A stretch of 64,000 nucleotides of DNA from Robertmurraya siralis (GCF_005502275.1 NZ_SWLZ01000002.1:62001-126000); one strand, 5' to 3'; numbered from the stretch's first letter, positions 17,702 through 27,240 are shown. The notes: a model not told the origin generated them from the sequence alone. Numbers and translations: made by a program.

Positions 17702-18069
17702 CGTTGATATAATAACCATTTGGCACAATAATTGCGAGGTGTTCCAACATCAATTGGGCTGTTCATTTAGGTTGGTTTATTTCCATATTTTTTATACTTT
17801 AAGGCGCTGTAACAATATAAGAGAGCAAAAAGATTAGCCACAAAAAATGATAAAGACTAGTTTATGAATGGCTATGCAGCGGTTGCACTGATTTGGAGGA
17901 TAGTTTGTGGTATTGAAAAGTGAGTGATAGAAGTATACTCTACCGAAAGAAAATTTGCTGGCAATTCGAGACGGAGAAAATACTAAAGAAGATGATTCTT
18001 TCTTATCCCGTATCTCCCCATCAAGATATAGCCACAGCTATTCAGGCGACTGATAAAGTTTTGGTGAAG

Positions 18070-18175
18070 ACACGGTTGCTTTGGTTCAGCTTTCTCTGTC
18101 CTCATGAACCCTCTATGAGGACACACTTTGCTTTGGTTCAGCTTTCTTTGTCCCCATGAACCCTCTATGAGGACA
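18070..18175. repeat. two tandem 52-bp units, each a hairpin
   Basis: The unit containing CTTTGGTTCAGCTTTCT and ATGAACCCTCTATGAGGACA occurs at about 18070-18120 and 18121-18175, period 52 bp, with about 5 differences. In unit 1 TGTCCTCAT pairs perfectly with ATGAGGACA around a 9-nt loop; unit 2 has one mismatch. The rest of the 17702-18268 gap shows no convincing gene; short frames through the repeat look spurious. Confidence 0.85.
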
Positions 18176-18268
18176 AGGGCCAAATCAAAAACAATTAGAT
18201 GAAAACATAACAAAAAAGAAAAAGCTGATATCAAAAAATAAAATTTTTTGACACAGCTTCATTCCAAC

Positions 18269-19225
18269 TTAAGGATGAGAAACAACTAACTCTGCTTGAC
18301 CGGAAATACGAAATGCTTCAACATGATGAGGAATGACAAAGTGAGTGCCCTTCTCTATCTCAAATGCTTGATCATTCACTGTAAGCTTTGCTAGACCCGC
18401 AATTACACTTACTTGTAAAAAATCTTTGTTCATTTCGAGTGAAGCCTTTCCTTTTAAATCCCAGTGGTACACTGAGAAGTATTTCTCTTTTACTAGTTTC
18501 TTAACTCGCAAATCATCTACCTGTTTTTCCGTTTGTTCTACCTTTGCGTCCTGATGCGGAACAGTTGTTACTTGCTTTGCACGTTCCAAGTGAAGTTCAC
18601 GTTTATTTCCCGCTGCATCCGTACGGTCATAATCATATACTCGGTATGTGATGTCAGAACTTTGTTGTATTTCCAAGATTACAATTCCTTTTCCAATTGC
18701 ATGAATCGTACCGCTGGGCACATATACAAAATCTCCAGCTTCTACACTGACACGACGTAACAACTGTTCCCATTTTCCACGATCAATCATATTTTCAAGT
18801 TCTTCTCGTGACGCAGCATGGTGTCCTAACACTAGCTCTGCACCCTCTTCCGCACTTAAAACATACCAGCATTCTGTTTTTCCGTATGGTACGCCTTCTG
18901 TTTCTTGAGCAAATTGATCATTCGGGTGCACTTGCACAGACAGGTCATCAGCTGCATCCAAAATTTTTACCAGTAAAGGATACGCGTCATCGTTATCTTT
19001 ACTCTTATTAAACAATTCACCATGCTCCAGCCAAGCATCAGCTAACGTCTTTCCTTTTAATGGACCATTCTTTATAACGCTTGGGCCATTTGGGTGAGCA
19101 GAGACCACCCAAGCCTCGCCAGTATGTTCATAAGGAATGTCATAATTAAAATGTGTATTTAGTTTTTGCCCACCCCAGATTCTTTCTTGAAATACCGGTT
19201 GCAGAAAAATAGGTTCGTTATACAT
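18269..19225 (-). CDS. manA: mannose-6-phosphate isomerase, class I (short Bacillus type)
   Basis: 318 residues. It interconverts mannose 6-phosphate and fructose 6-phosphate. Zinc-site and active-site motifs: QVHPNDQFA, GKTECWYVL and VPSGTIHAIGKG, then EIQQSSDITYRVYDYDR. The frame opens at 19237, but GGAGG lies 5 nt before the ATG at 19225 (MYNEPIFLQP). Single-gene unit; no mannose PTS is adjacent. Confidence 0.95.
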   Translation of the reverse strand: MYNEPIFLQPVFQERIWGGQKLNTHFNYDIPYEHTGEAWVVSAHPNGPSVIKNGPLKGKTLADAWLEHGELFNKSKDNDDAYPLLVKILDAADDLSVQVHPNDQFAQETEGVPYGKTECWYVLSAEEGAELVLGHHAASREELENMIDRGKWEQLLRRVSVEAGDFVYVPSGTIHAIGKGIVILEIQQSSDITYRVYDYDRTDAAGNKRELHLERAKQVTTVPHQDAKVEQTEKQVDDLRVKKLVKEKYFSVYHWDLKGKASLEMNKDFLQVSVIAGLAKLTVNDQAFEIEKGTHFVIPHHVEAFRISGQAELVVSHP

Positions 19226-19444
19226 AGAATCCTCCATTAATCTTAATTTCTATTATGTACAGAGACATTCTAACATAAAATGATTAATGAATGCCGAAGA
19301 ACAATTGATGGAATACAAATGTCAACCGTACTGGCCATAATGTACAGCTCCCTTCTGCAATCATCGCAGAACCAAATAAAAAGCCACTTTGTCGAAAGTT
19401 CTCCACCATTTCCCGAAAAAACCATCAGTTTAATAAGGATTGCC

Positions 19445-20959
19445 TTAATGAATCAGACCCTCTTCTACTAAAAACAACTCTGCAACCTTGCGCGGACTTT
19501 CACCTTCCACATTCACTTGGTAATTCATTTCTCGCATTTCATCGTCAGAAATCATGCCCGCCAGTTGATTCAAGGCATCCACCATTTCAGGAAATTGGCG
19601 TGCCGTCTCTTCCCTCAATAATGGTGCACCTTGATATGGTGGAAATAACAGCAAATCGTCTTCCAAAACCGTCAACTTGTATTGCTGTAGTTCACTATCA
19701 GTGGAATAGGCATCGATTAAATTAATTTCTCCTGATTCGATCGCAACGTAGCGTAATTTCGGTTCCATCGTTACGAGATTCGGAAACTGAATACCGTATA
19801 GCGACTGAATTCCGACATAGCCATCCTCACGATCAGAAAATTCTAAGGTGAAGCCGGCATTAATATGTTCTTCTATTCCCCTTAAATCGGAGATCGCTTC
19901 CAAGCCAAATTGATCAGCAAATTTCTCTGTAACGGCTAAAGCATACGTGTTATTATACTGCATTGGCTCTAGCATCAGCATTTGATATTTTTCTAACATC
20001 CCGTTCTTCGCCTGTTGATAAACTTCCTCACTCTCGTTGCTTACAGCCGTTTCTTTTAGAAATTCCGAAATGGCTGTACCTGTAAATTCAGGATAAATAT
20101 CAATATCTCCGGACTTAAGGGCATTAAAAAGAAAAGATGTTTTCCCTAAACCTGGCTTAAGCTCCACTTGTAGATCGGTTTCTTCTTCAATTAAAAGTTT
20201 ATACATATTAATTAAAATTTCTGGTTCTGAGCCTAATTTTCCAGCAATGACTATTTTTTGCTCTTCCTTTCCAATAAGCGGAGCTGCAAACATAAAGATA
20301 GCCAATAATCCGAGGGTCCCTACAGAAATAAGAGCTTTTTTATAGGAAAGATGTTCAAATTTCTTCAGCAAAAAATCGAAGAGAATTGCTAGCAAAGCTG
20401 CCGGTATCGCACCTAATAACAGCAGATTCGCATTATTTCGATCAATTCCTAAGAGAATAATGTCGCCAAGTCCACCTGCTCCAATCAACGCTGCCAGAGT
20501 TGCTGTTCCTACAATTAACACCATTGCCGTACGGATGCCGGCCATCATAACCGGCATTGCCAAAGGCAACTCTACCCTGATCAACCTTTTCCTTGAATTC
20601 ATCCCCATTGCTCGGGCAGCTTCAATTAATGCAGGTTCTACTTCTTTAATCCCAGTATACGTATTTCTCAATATTGGAAGTAATGCATAAGCTACTAAAG
20701 CAATGAGAGCAGGCACTCTGCCAATACCAAACAAAGGAATGAGAATCCCCAGTAAGGCAAGTGATGGAATTGTTTGAATAACAGAGGCAAACCCGATAAT
20801 TCCTTCCGCTACTTTTTGACGTCTTGTAAGAAAAATCCCTAATGGGATCGCAATGGCTACAGCAAAAAATAAAGCTATAAAGGAAAGCTCCATATGTTCG
20901 AATAACGCACTTAATAAATTACTTTTTCTATCATGAAAGACCCTTATCAACTCTTGCAC
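19445..20959 (-). CDS. ABC importer permease fused to its substrate-binding domain (OpuF/EgtU type)
   Basis: 504 residues. Residues 1-210 are an OpuBB-like permease with the EAA loop IEAARAMGMNSRKRLIRVELPLAMP split around AARAMG. A further membrane segment (about 213-233) tethers a C-terminal QAT-family binding domain (235-504) beginning IVIAGKLGSEPEI. Such fusions include Bacillus OpuF (glycine betaine and related) and EgtU (ergothioneine) of Gram-positives; sequence alone does not let me separate them. GTG start behind AAAGGAG, directly after the ATPase gene. Confidence 0.88.
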   Translation of the reverse strand: MQELIRVFHDRKSNLLSALFEHMELSFIALFFAVAIAIPLGIFLTRRQKVAEGIIGFASVIQTIPSLALLGILIPLFGIGRVPALIALVAYALLPILRNTYTGIKEVEPALIEAARAMGMNSRKRLIRVELPLAMPVMMAGIRTAMVLIVGTATLAALIGAGGLGDIILLGIDRNNANLLLLGAIPAALLAILFDFLLKKFEHLSYKKALISVGTLGLLAIFMFAAPLIGKEEQKIVIAGKLGSEPEILINMYKLLIEEETDLQVELKPGLGKTSFLFNALKSGDIDIYPEFTGTAISEFLKETAVSNESEEVYQQAKNGMLEKYQMLMLEPMQYNNTYALAVTEKFADQFGLEAISDLRGIEEHINAGFTLEFSDREDGYVGIQSLYGIQFPNLVTMEPKLRYVAIESGEINLIDAYSTDSELQQYKLTVLEDDLLLFPPYQGAPLLREETARQFPEMVDALNQLAGMISDDEMREMNYQVNVEGESPRKVAELFLVEEGLIH

Positions 20960-20963
20960 AAGT

Positions 20964-21923
20964 TTAGACTCCTTTCTGCAATAGATTCGCAGATAAATAC
21001 CTCATAACTGTTCTGCGATCGATGGAGCCCATTTCTTGGCCTTTTTTCTCAACGATCACCTGTTCATGGTCAGCTAAAATATCAATAAGCTCTTTAAAGG
21101 AATTTAATTCCGATGCTGAAACTGTAATGGCATCCATTCCTTCTTTATTCACTAATGGTTCTAGTAAATCTTCTAGCTTGAAGTCATTTATTCCATTGCC
21201 ATACTTGTCACCCACAAATTCTCTCACGAAATCATTGGCCGGATTTGCTACAATTTCATGAGGAGTTCCGATTTGAACAATTTTCCCTTCTCTCATAATA
21301 CAGATACGATCAGCCAGTTTCAGCGCCTCTTGCATATCGTGGGTCACAAATACGGTCGTTTTTTTGAGATTGTCCTTTAAATCGAGCATATCATCCTGAA
21401 GTTTTTCACGACTAATGGGATCCAATGCACTAAAGGGCTCATCCATTAAAATAATTTCTGGATCGGCAGCAAGAGCCCGGATGACACCAATTCTTTGCTG
21501 TTGTCCGCCTGAAAGCTCGCTTGGTTTTCGACTAGCATATACGGCAGGGTCAAGGCCGACCATTTCCAAAAGCTCATGAACTCTTTTTTGAATTTTATCT
21601 TTCCCCCACTTTTTTAACTCTGGAACAATCGCGATATTTTCCTCAATTGTCATATGTGGAAAAAGAGCAATCTGCTGCAGAACATAACCAATATTCCAGC
21701 GTAATTCATGAATATCATACTCGCTTATCTTTTTCCCGTTAATGTACAGCGTCCCATCCGAAAGAGGAATTAACCGATTAATCATCTTTAGCGTTGTCGT
21801 CTTTCCACAACCGCTTGGACCAATCATGACAAAAAATTCTCCTTGCCGGATCTCAAAATCGACTGAATCAACCGCAACTGTATCATCCGTAAATTTCTTT
21901 GATACATTTTCAAATCTAATCAT
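20964..21923 (-). CDS. ABC importer ATPase for quaternary-amine/betaine-like substrates
   Basis: 319 residues. Walker A GPSGCGKTTT (about 34-43), signature LSGGQQQRIGVIRALA, Walker B IILMDEPFSALDP. The C-terminal 80 residues form a short regulatory region rather than a full pair of CBS domains. It pairs with the fused permease/binding protein downstream (4-bp gap) to make a two-gene importer for an osmoprotectant or a thiol such as ergothioneine. Confidence 0.9.
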   Translation of the reverse strand: MIRFENVSKKFTDDTVAVDSVDFEIRQGEFFVMIGPSGCGKTTTLKMINRLIPLSDGTLYINGKKISEYDIHELRWNIGYVLQQIALFPHMTIEENIAIVPELKKWGKDKIQKRVHELLEMVGLDPAVYASRKPSELSGGQQQRIGVIRALAADPEIILMDEPFSALDPISREKLQDDMLDLKDNLKKTTVFVTHDMQEALKLADRICIMREGKIVQIGTPHEIVANPANDFVREFVGDKYGNGINDFKLEDLLEPLVNKEGMDAITVSASELNSFKELIDILADHEQVIVEKKGQEMGSIDRRTVMRYLSANLLQKGV

Positions 21924-22065
21924 AAAAGGGTTCTCCTTGTTTAGATTTCCATTTCATATTTTCCATTTTCCCATAATCCATATTGAGGATAAAACAATTT
22001 GTCTTATATAGTATCTCATTCAAGCTCCAATCGTATGAACACTGATGTTCTGTCGCCTCAAACGG

Positions 22066-22095
22066 AAAAACACCAGCGAAATAGCTGGCGTTTTT
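22066..22095 (-). terminator. intrinsic terminator of the def gene
   Basis: AAAAACGCCAGC on the minus strand pairs with GCTGGTGTTTTT around a 6-nt loop, just past the deformylase stop. Confidence 0.85.
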
Positions 22096-22103
22096 AAAAT
22101 AAC

Positions 22104-22670
22104 CTAGTACAGGCTCTCTATTGAAACATTTTCGGGAAGCTTAAATGGATTTTCTTTATTAATTCTGTCATAAAACATTATTCCATTTAAATGATCCATT
22201 TCATGCTGGATAATAATGGATCCGTACCCTTTAAATTTCAAAATCAGTTCTTGCCCGTTTATATCATAAGCTTTAATTTTAACTCGCTCATATCTCGGAA
22301 CAAATCCTTTAACCTCTCTATCAACAGAAAGACAACCTTCACCTTCAGGCAGATAAATCATATTCACAGAATGACTAACCATTTTAGGATTAATCAGCAT
22401 ATATTCCTTGTCTTCAAAGAAAGCTGCAAACATGCGTTTATTAAGGCCAATTTGATTGGCAGACAACCCGACACCTGGACGCAAATGATATTTTGGGGCT
22501 ATGATTGGATCCTGACTATTCTTCAAGTATTGAAGCATGCTCAATAATACTTCCTTATCTTCATTCTTTATCGGAACCTCGAGTTCTTCTGTCTTTTGAC
22601 GTAAAACAGTGGAGCCATCTTTCACAATATCCTTCATTGTAATCATGTATTCAGAATGAAACTTACTCAT
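22104..22670 (-). CDS. def: peptide deformylase, type 2 (DefB/YkrB-like)
   Basis: 188 residues. Removes the formyl group from nascent chains; metal-dependent. Three motifs are present: GVGLSANQIG (alanine replaced by serine in the usual GxGLAAxQ), EGCLS with the cysteine ligand, and HEMDH with both histidine ligands and the catalytic glutamate. ATG at 22670 has AAGGTGG 12 nt upstream; the homologue-like start MITMKDIV lies eight residues in and lacks a site. Not linked to fmt, so likely the accessory copy. Confidence 0.93.
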   Translation of the reverse strand: MSKFHSEYMITMKDIVKDGSTVLRQKTEELEVPIKNEDKEVLLSMLQYLKNSQDPIIAPKYHLRPGVGLSANQIGLNKRMFAAFFEDKEYMLINPKMVSHSVNMIYLPEGEGCLSVDREVKGFVPRYERVKIKAYDINGQELILKFKGYGSIIIQHEMDHLNGIMFYDRINKENPFKLPENVSIESLY

Positions 22671-22707
22671 AAAAAAGATTCACCACCTTTTTGTTTCATA
22701 AGACCAT

Positions 22708-23241
22708 TTATTTTTTTAAGCGATAATGTAATTCTACAAATTGATTAAATATCCTCGTTCCTTTTAAAGAAAGCTCCAATTGAGAATCTCCTCCTTTAAA
22801 TAACGGGATCCCCTTACCTATTATCGTTGGTGCAACTGTAATGATAAATTCATCAATTAATTTTTCTTCTATAAAACTATGCAGTAGCTCTCCTCCACCG
22901 ACAATCCAAATATTCTTCCCTTCTTGAGCTTTTAACTCATTCACAAATTTAGTCACATCAGCGTTTATAAATGTGACCTCATTGGTATCACGAATCTGCG
23001 ACCTTGAGAACACAAAGCATTTTTTATCTTTATAAGGAAACTCCTTTAAACCTTGTTCCATAACCCAATCATATGTCCGTTTCCCCATAATTACCGTGTC
23101 TATCGTTTCATAAAACTCGGAATAACCGTTATCTCCTTCTCCTTCAACCTTGAATAGCCATTCTAGAGAATCATCCTCTGTCGCAATATAACCGTCTAAA
23201 CTCGTCGCAATAAATAAGATAAGATTTCTTTTCTCGCTCAT
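22708..23241 (-). CDS. dihydrofolate reductase-like protein (RibD C-terminal fold, YyaP type)
   Basis: 177 residues. Begins LILFIATSLDGYIA, then VIMGKRTYDWV, ending with IWIVGGGELLHSFIEEKL and the PTIIGKGIPLF strand, the RibD_C/DHFR fold. Probably an NADPH-dependent reductase of unknown substrate. AAAGGAG before ATG at 23241. Single gene. Confidence 0.87.
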   Translation of the reverse strand: MSEKRNLILFIATSLDGYIATEDDSLEWLFKVEGEGDNGYSEFYETIDTVIMGKRTYDWVMEQGLKEFPYKDKKCFVFSRSQIRDTNEVTFINADVTKFVNELKAQEGKNIWIVGGGELLHSFIEEKLIDEFIITVAPTIIGKGIPLFKGGDSQLELSLKGTRIFNQFVELHYRLKK

Positions 23242-23435
23242 AAGTTTCTCCTTTAACTTTTATTGTTTTAAAACACTTAATTAAAGAATCGATTCATTCC
23301 TTTAACCAATTTTAACAATTTACATTTATGAAGAGAATTGATTATTTCGTTTGATAAAGGGCCATTTTATAAAATCTAAAGGCAGCGAAACAAGAAAAAT
23401 AAAAATATAGACCTATCCTTGATAATAAATAAAAA

Positions 23436-24251
23436 TCAAATTTTTCTTTTAACTAATTTTAACGTAGCGACAATCAAAAAGCTCACGATCACTAACAGCA
23501 ACCATGAACTGACCTTCCCAAGATGGACAAGACTCCATGCATCTGTTTGATTTGGATATTTCCATGCTCCAAAGAATGTAGCAATATTTTCCGCTATCCA
23601 TATGAAGAAACCGATGAGTACAAAGGATAACGCTATAGGCATTCGATAACGAGTACGATTAACCTCGTAAGTGACCGCTGATTTCCAAAAGACCATTAGA
23701 ACAAGAGCAGATAACCACCAGCGGACGTCGATCCAATAATGATGGGTGAAGAAATTCAAGTAAATTGCTGAAGCTAATGGAACGACGATGAAAAATGATG
23801 GCCACCTTTCCAATTCAACATTTAGTCTTCTCCATGCCTGGCAAAGATAGCTCGCAACACTTGCATACATGAACCCGCTATACAATGGAACTTCAAAGAT
23901 TTTGAAAAAACCCTCTTCTGGATACGACCATGAGCCCATATGTACCTTGAAAATTTCAAGAGTGAGACCAATCATATGGAAAAGGGTGATTACTTTTAGT
24001 TCATCCTTTGTTTCTAGTCCAGAGCGCACCATCCACCATTGCATAGTAAGACAGATAAGAAGAAGCCAATCGTATCGTGCTAAAAATGGTAAAGGGAGAA
24101 GCTGTGTAATTGCCAAAGAGGCAAAAATAACGACAGGAAAAACACAGGATAATGCCTGTTCCCAACCAAAACAGACAAGTTGCGTAAATGCACTGGTGAT
24201 TTGCGTCTTAAACGTTTTTTTCTGTCTCACCTTTTGTACGATGACATTCAT
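23436..24251 (-). CDS. yoaT: DUF817 integral membrane protein (YoaT-like)
   Basis: 271 residues, eight or so hydrophobic segments, with conserved HMGSWSYPE and FFGAWKYPNQ motifs of DUF817. Third gene of a yoaS-yozG-yoaT-like group as in B. subtilis. Function unknown. ATG follows GGGGAG, 20 bp after the repressor stop. Confidence 0.85.
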   Translation of the reverse strand: MNVIVQKVRQKKTFKTQITSAFTQLVCFGWEQALSCVFPVVIFASLAITQLLPLPFLARYDWLLLICLTMQWWMVRSGLETKDELKVITLFHMIGLTLEIFKVHMGSWSYPEEGFFKIFEVPLYSGFMYASVASYLCQAWRRLNVELERWPSFFIVVPLASAIYLNFFTHHYWIDVRWWLSALVLMVFWKSAVTYEVNRTRYRMPIALSFVLIGFFIWIAENIATFFGAWKYPNQTDAWSLVHLGKVSSWLLLVIVSFLIVATLKLVKRKI

Positions 24252-24271
24252 GTACAGCTCCCCTTTATTTA

Positions 24272-24493
24272 TTACTCTGCTACGTCATCATCACTTCGAT
24301 ATTCTAAAATGTCCCCCGGCTGACAATCTAAAGCCTGACAAATTCCTTCAAGAGTGGAGAATCGAATCGCTTTCGCCTTGCCATTTTTCAAAATCGAAAG
24401 ATTCGCCATGGTAATTCCAACCTTCTCTGAAAGTTCAGTTACACTCATCTTCCTTTTTGCTAACATCACATCAAGATTAATGATAATTGCCAT
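24272..24493 (-). CDS. yozG: Xre-family regulator (YozG-like)
   Basis: 73 residues, one helix-turn-helix (MSVTELSEKVGITMANLSIL, then FSTLEGICQALDCQPGDILEY). A GTG frame start exists at 24502, but GAGGTG is correctly spaced for the ATG at 24493 (MAIIINLDVMLAKRKM). It lies between DUF2975 and DUF817 membrane genes, as in B. subtilis yoaS-yozG-yoaT. Confidence 0.9.
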   Translation of the reverse strand: MAIIINLDVMLAKRKMSVTELSEKVGITMANLSILKNGKAKAIRFSTLEGICQALDCQPGDILEYRSDDDVAE

Positions 24494-24503
24494 TGTATTC
24501 ACC

Positions 24504-24986
24504 TCAGACTGTTAAATCATTTTCAGATTTGATATCAATTGCTTCCTGCAAAAGCCTTTGAAGGACAGCGGCAAAAACAGCTATCACCACGGAAGCAAAT
24601 ATAAGTACCAATCCGATCAAAATAATCCCTGGTGCATCATCCGCTTCCGCAACGAGATAGAAAAGTGGCATGCCCACAAATAGCAAACTACTGATCCAGA
24701 TTGCAGATTTTTTTATACTCTTCAAAGCATTAACAGCCATTTGCGAAAACGCTTGGTTCTGATCAATATACTGTAAAAGTTTAAACGCTTGATAAAGAGC
24801 ATAATAAAACGGGAGCGCTGCAGCGTACAAATCAATGTACACTAAATACTTTAAATACGCATGGTCTGGATAAAGCTCTACGATGAAGTTCGCCACCGCT
24901 GGAACGACAAAAATACATAGAGCAAGAATGGGAATTCCAATCAGAATAACGGCTAATTTTAAAAACAGCGTTTTACCTTGTTTCAT
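24504..24986 (-). CDS. yoaS: DUF2975 membrane protein (YoaS-like)
   Basis: 160 residues with four membrane segments; the loop LLQYIDQNQAFSQMAVNALK is typical of DUF2975. First gene of the three-gene unit; its stop is 10 bp from the regulator start. DUF2975 genes are very often paired with a small Xre protein like the next one. Role unknown. Confidence 0.88.
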   Translation of the reverse strand: MKQGKTLFLKLAVILIGIPILALCIFVVPAVANFIVELYPDHAYLKYLVYIDLYAAALPFYYALYQAFKLLQYIDQNQAFSQMAVNALKSIKKSAIWISSLLFVGMPLFYLVAEADDAPGIILIGLVLIFASVVIAVFAAVLQRLLQEAIDIKSENDLTV

Positions 24987-25117
24987 ATTAGGACACCTCT
25001 TAAATTTGATTTACGGTAAACCCATTGTAGCATAATTTTATCGTTTTTCAATAAATTATTATTGATAATTAGGATTTTAATATCGTTTTTCATAAAAAAC
25101 AAAGTTCTCATTCCAAC

Positions 25118-25164
25118 AAAAAAACCTTAAGGGTAGGCATACTATAAGTTTGCCTCCCTTAAGG
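25118..25164 (-). terminator. strong terminator of the sigma/anti-sigma gene
   Basis: On the minus strand CCTTAAGGGAGGCAAAC pairs with GTATGCCTACCCTTAAGG (imperfect in the middle), followed by seven T. It lies about 12 bp beyond the stop. Confidence 0.88.
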
Positions 25165-25176
25165 GAACGAATTTCC

Positions 25177-27240
25177 TCAATCCTCTTGCAATGAAACCGT
25201 GACCATCTCATCCAAATACTTCGTTACACTATAGCCATACAATTCAAGCCTCTTCGGTCTTAAATATTTTTCTTCTTCGGTATTGTACAAACGAACTTTT
25301 TGTGAGATTTGAATATGGCGCGGCTGCTCAATTTCTTGATATGGCACAGGCAGCTCCTCGTTCATATGATATTCAACCCCATTTTTATCAACTATTATTC
25401 CTTCTGACTCCATCTCCATAGAGACTGCGTCATTACCATCTTCACCAATAACATGTAATTGAAGCGAATCATATCCACCATTTTCCCAATCATTATTCCT
25501 AATAATGAGTTCTGTTGTTCCTCCCACTTCCACTTTATCGATAGAAAGTGTGCTACCAGCATATTCAACGGTTTGAGGATACACCACAGAAGGATCTAAT
25601 TCGATATTTTTATTGTCAGCGTAGCTAAGCTGCACCAATCCCAATTGAGCGCTAAATTCCTTTGCTCTTTCTCCAAATAATGAGTCAAAATGAGCTTCAA
25701 AGGTGAGCCAATTTACATCCTCCTGTACTTCCGAGTAAAAGCTTCCGTATAAATCACCTTTTGCTTTTCTTTTGTTCATTTCAAGATATTCAAAGCTAAC
25801 TAAATCTAATACTTCCTCCGCTTGACTTTGATTGACCGAATATTGCAAAACTGTCGTTGTCGGTGCGAGTGTTAATTTTTCAATTCGCAACGGAATTCCT
25901 TCCACTTCAATCTCCTCATCTAGCGCATATTCTATGATGGGATTTTTGTTTAAAGGAATCTCAAAATCCCATTCTCCTGATTTAGATTCCGTTTCCCAAT
26001 AATTTGCAGCTTGCTGCAGTTTATGAATCTTCGTAATCTTAAGCTTCATCGTTCCTTTATCATCTTTTATGGGGAACAAACTAATTTTGCCATGATATAC
26101 ATTCTTACTTTCTTTATTCAAATCAGAATGAAGTTCAGGATTAAAATATCTAGGATTACTTCCATGATTCACACCTGCATTTTCGCTCCTCACCGAAATT
26201 CCTTCATAATAATCAAGAAGATATTGATTATCTTCATTCATATCTTCTATTTCATAGAACACTAGTGTTTGAAAATCATCGGCAATTGCACTTTTAATCG
26301 TGATTTTCACTCCTTCACTTTCTGCGACTAGATTCAACCTTTCACCTAGACCTTCCTGCAAAAAAGCTCGCAGCTCCAAATCATCTTCCGTCCATGAGTA
26401 ATAAAATTTTGCAAACACACCTGTAAAAACTCCAAGCGAAATGAAGAGAGCAAAAACTGCAGCAACACTAACAGTAATTTTCAGACGCCTTCTATTTTTC
26501 TCTAAGCTTTGCTTTTCCTTTTCCGCAAGCCTCGCTTTCACATTTTCCATGAAATCGGACGGCACTTGGAATTCTTCAATCTTCTCAGCAATATTTGTCA
26601 TCATCAGCATAAGTTCCTGAAAGGTAGCTAGATCCTCCTGACATTCTCGGCAGTGATAAACATGGACTTCTAAGTCGATCTTACTTGAGCGTTCAAGAGT
26701 TCTCTCTAAATAAGCGACATAATGTGGATAATATTCCTTACAGCCATTAAAGTTTGTACCGTAACCCAATTCTGTTCTTAGAGATTGAATGCCCGAGAAC
26801 AAATATTCATTGAGCTTTTCTCCAGAAACTTGAAGGAGATTTGCCGCATTCTCTTTCGAAAGTCCTTTTACATATGTAAGTACGAGCGTCTCTTTCTCAT
26901 ATTTTTCCAACTGATTCAGCGCTTGAAAAATACTTTGACCGGATTTACTTTCTGCTGAAACTTGTTTATTTTCATCCTCTGAAAGCTCCCAGCACATATG
27001 AATAAAAATCGTTGTAATCCAAGTCTCAAATGAATCATAGCTTTTAAAGCGTGGCAACTTTTTTTGCGCCTTGACAATAGATTGATAGAAGAGCTCTTCC
27101 ATTTGCTGCTGATTAGTAAGATAGAGTCTGCCTAAGCTGTAAAAAGATTGTATGTGCTGTTCAAAATAATCACGAATCGATTCCTGTCCTGATTCACGAA
27201 TCTCATTGATTGAAACAGCATTTATTTCTGCCGGGCTCAT
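25177..27240 (-). CDS. single-chain ECF sigma factor fused to a membrane anti-sigma/DUF4179 protein
   Basis: 687 residues, uninterrupted. Residues about 20-90 look like sigma region 2 (FETWITTIFIHMCWEL) and 104-160 like region 4 (ALNQLEKYEKETLVLTYVKG, LSKENAANLLQVSGEKLNEYL). A zinc anti-sigma motif HxxxCxxC follows at H193, C197 and C200 (HVYHCREC). Residues 254-277 are a membrane segment, and the remaining 410 residues form an extracytoplasmic part like DUF4179 plus DUF5643. Normally sigma and anti-sigma are separate, adjacent genes. Here both plus the sensor are one polypeptide tethered to the membrane, so promoter activation would need proteolysis or an in situ mechanism. ATG behind GGGGGAG. 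Monocistronic, with its own terminator. Confidence 0.85.
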   Translation of the reverse strand: MSPAEINAVSINEIRESGQESIRDYFEQHIQSFYSLGRLYLTNQQQMEELFYQSIVKAQKKLPRFKSYDSFETWITTIFIHMCWELSEDENKQVSAESKSGQSIFQALNQLEKYEKETLVLTYVKGLSKENAANLLQVSGEKLNEYLFSGIQSLRTELGYGTNFNGCKEYYPHYVAYLERTLERSSKIDLEVHVYHCRECQEDLATFQELMLMMTNIAEKIEEFQVPSDFMENVKARLAEKEKQSLEKNRRRLKITVSVAAVFALFISLGVFTGVFAKFYYSWTEDDLELRAFLQEGLGERLNLVAESEGVKITIKSAIADDFQTLVFYEIEDMNEDNQYLLDYYEGISVRSENAGVNHGSNPRYFNPELHSDLNKESKNVYHGKISLFPIKDDKGTMKLKITKIHKLQQAANYWETESKSGEWDFEIPLNKNPIIEYALDEEIEVEGIPLRIEKLTLAPTTTVLQYSVNQSQAEEVLDLVSFEYLEMNKRKAKGDLYGSFYSEVQEDVNWLTFEAHFDSLFGERAKEFSAQLGLVQLSYADNKNIELDPSVVYPQTVEYAGSTLSIDKVEVGGTTELIIRNNDWENGGYDSLQLHVIGEDGNDAVSMEMESEGIIVDKNGVEYHMNEELPVPYQEIEQPRHIQISQKVRLYNTEEEKYLRPKRLELYGYSVTKYLDEMVTVSLQED

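Noticed and set aside
17920-18234. Frames of 79 and 83 codons on both strands
   Set aside because: Both depend on the 52-bp tandem repeat; no ribosome binding site or family features.
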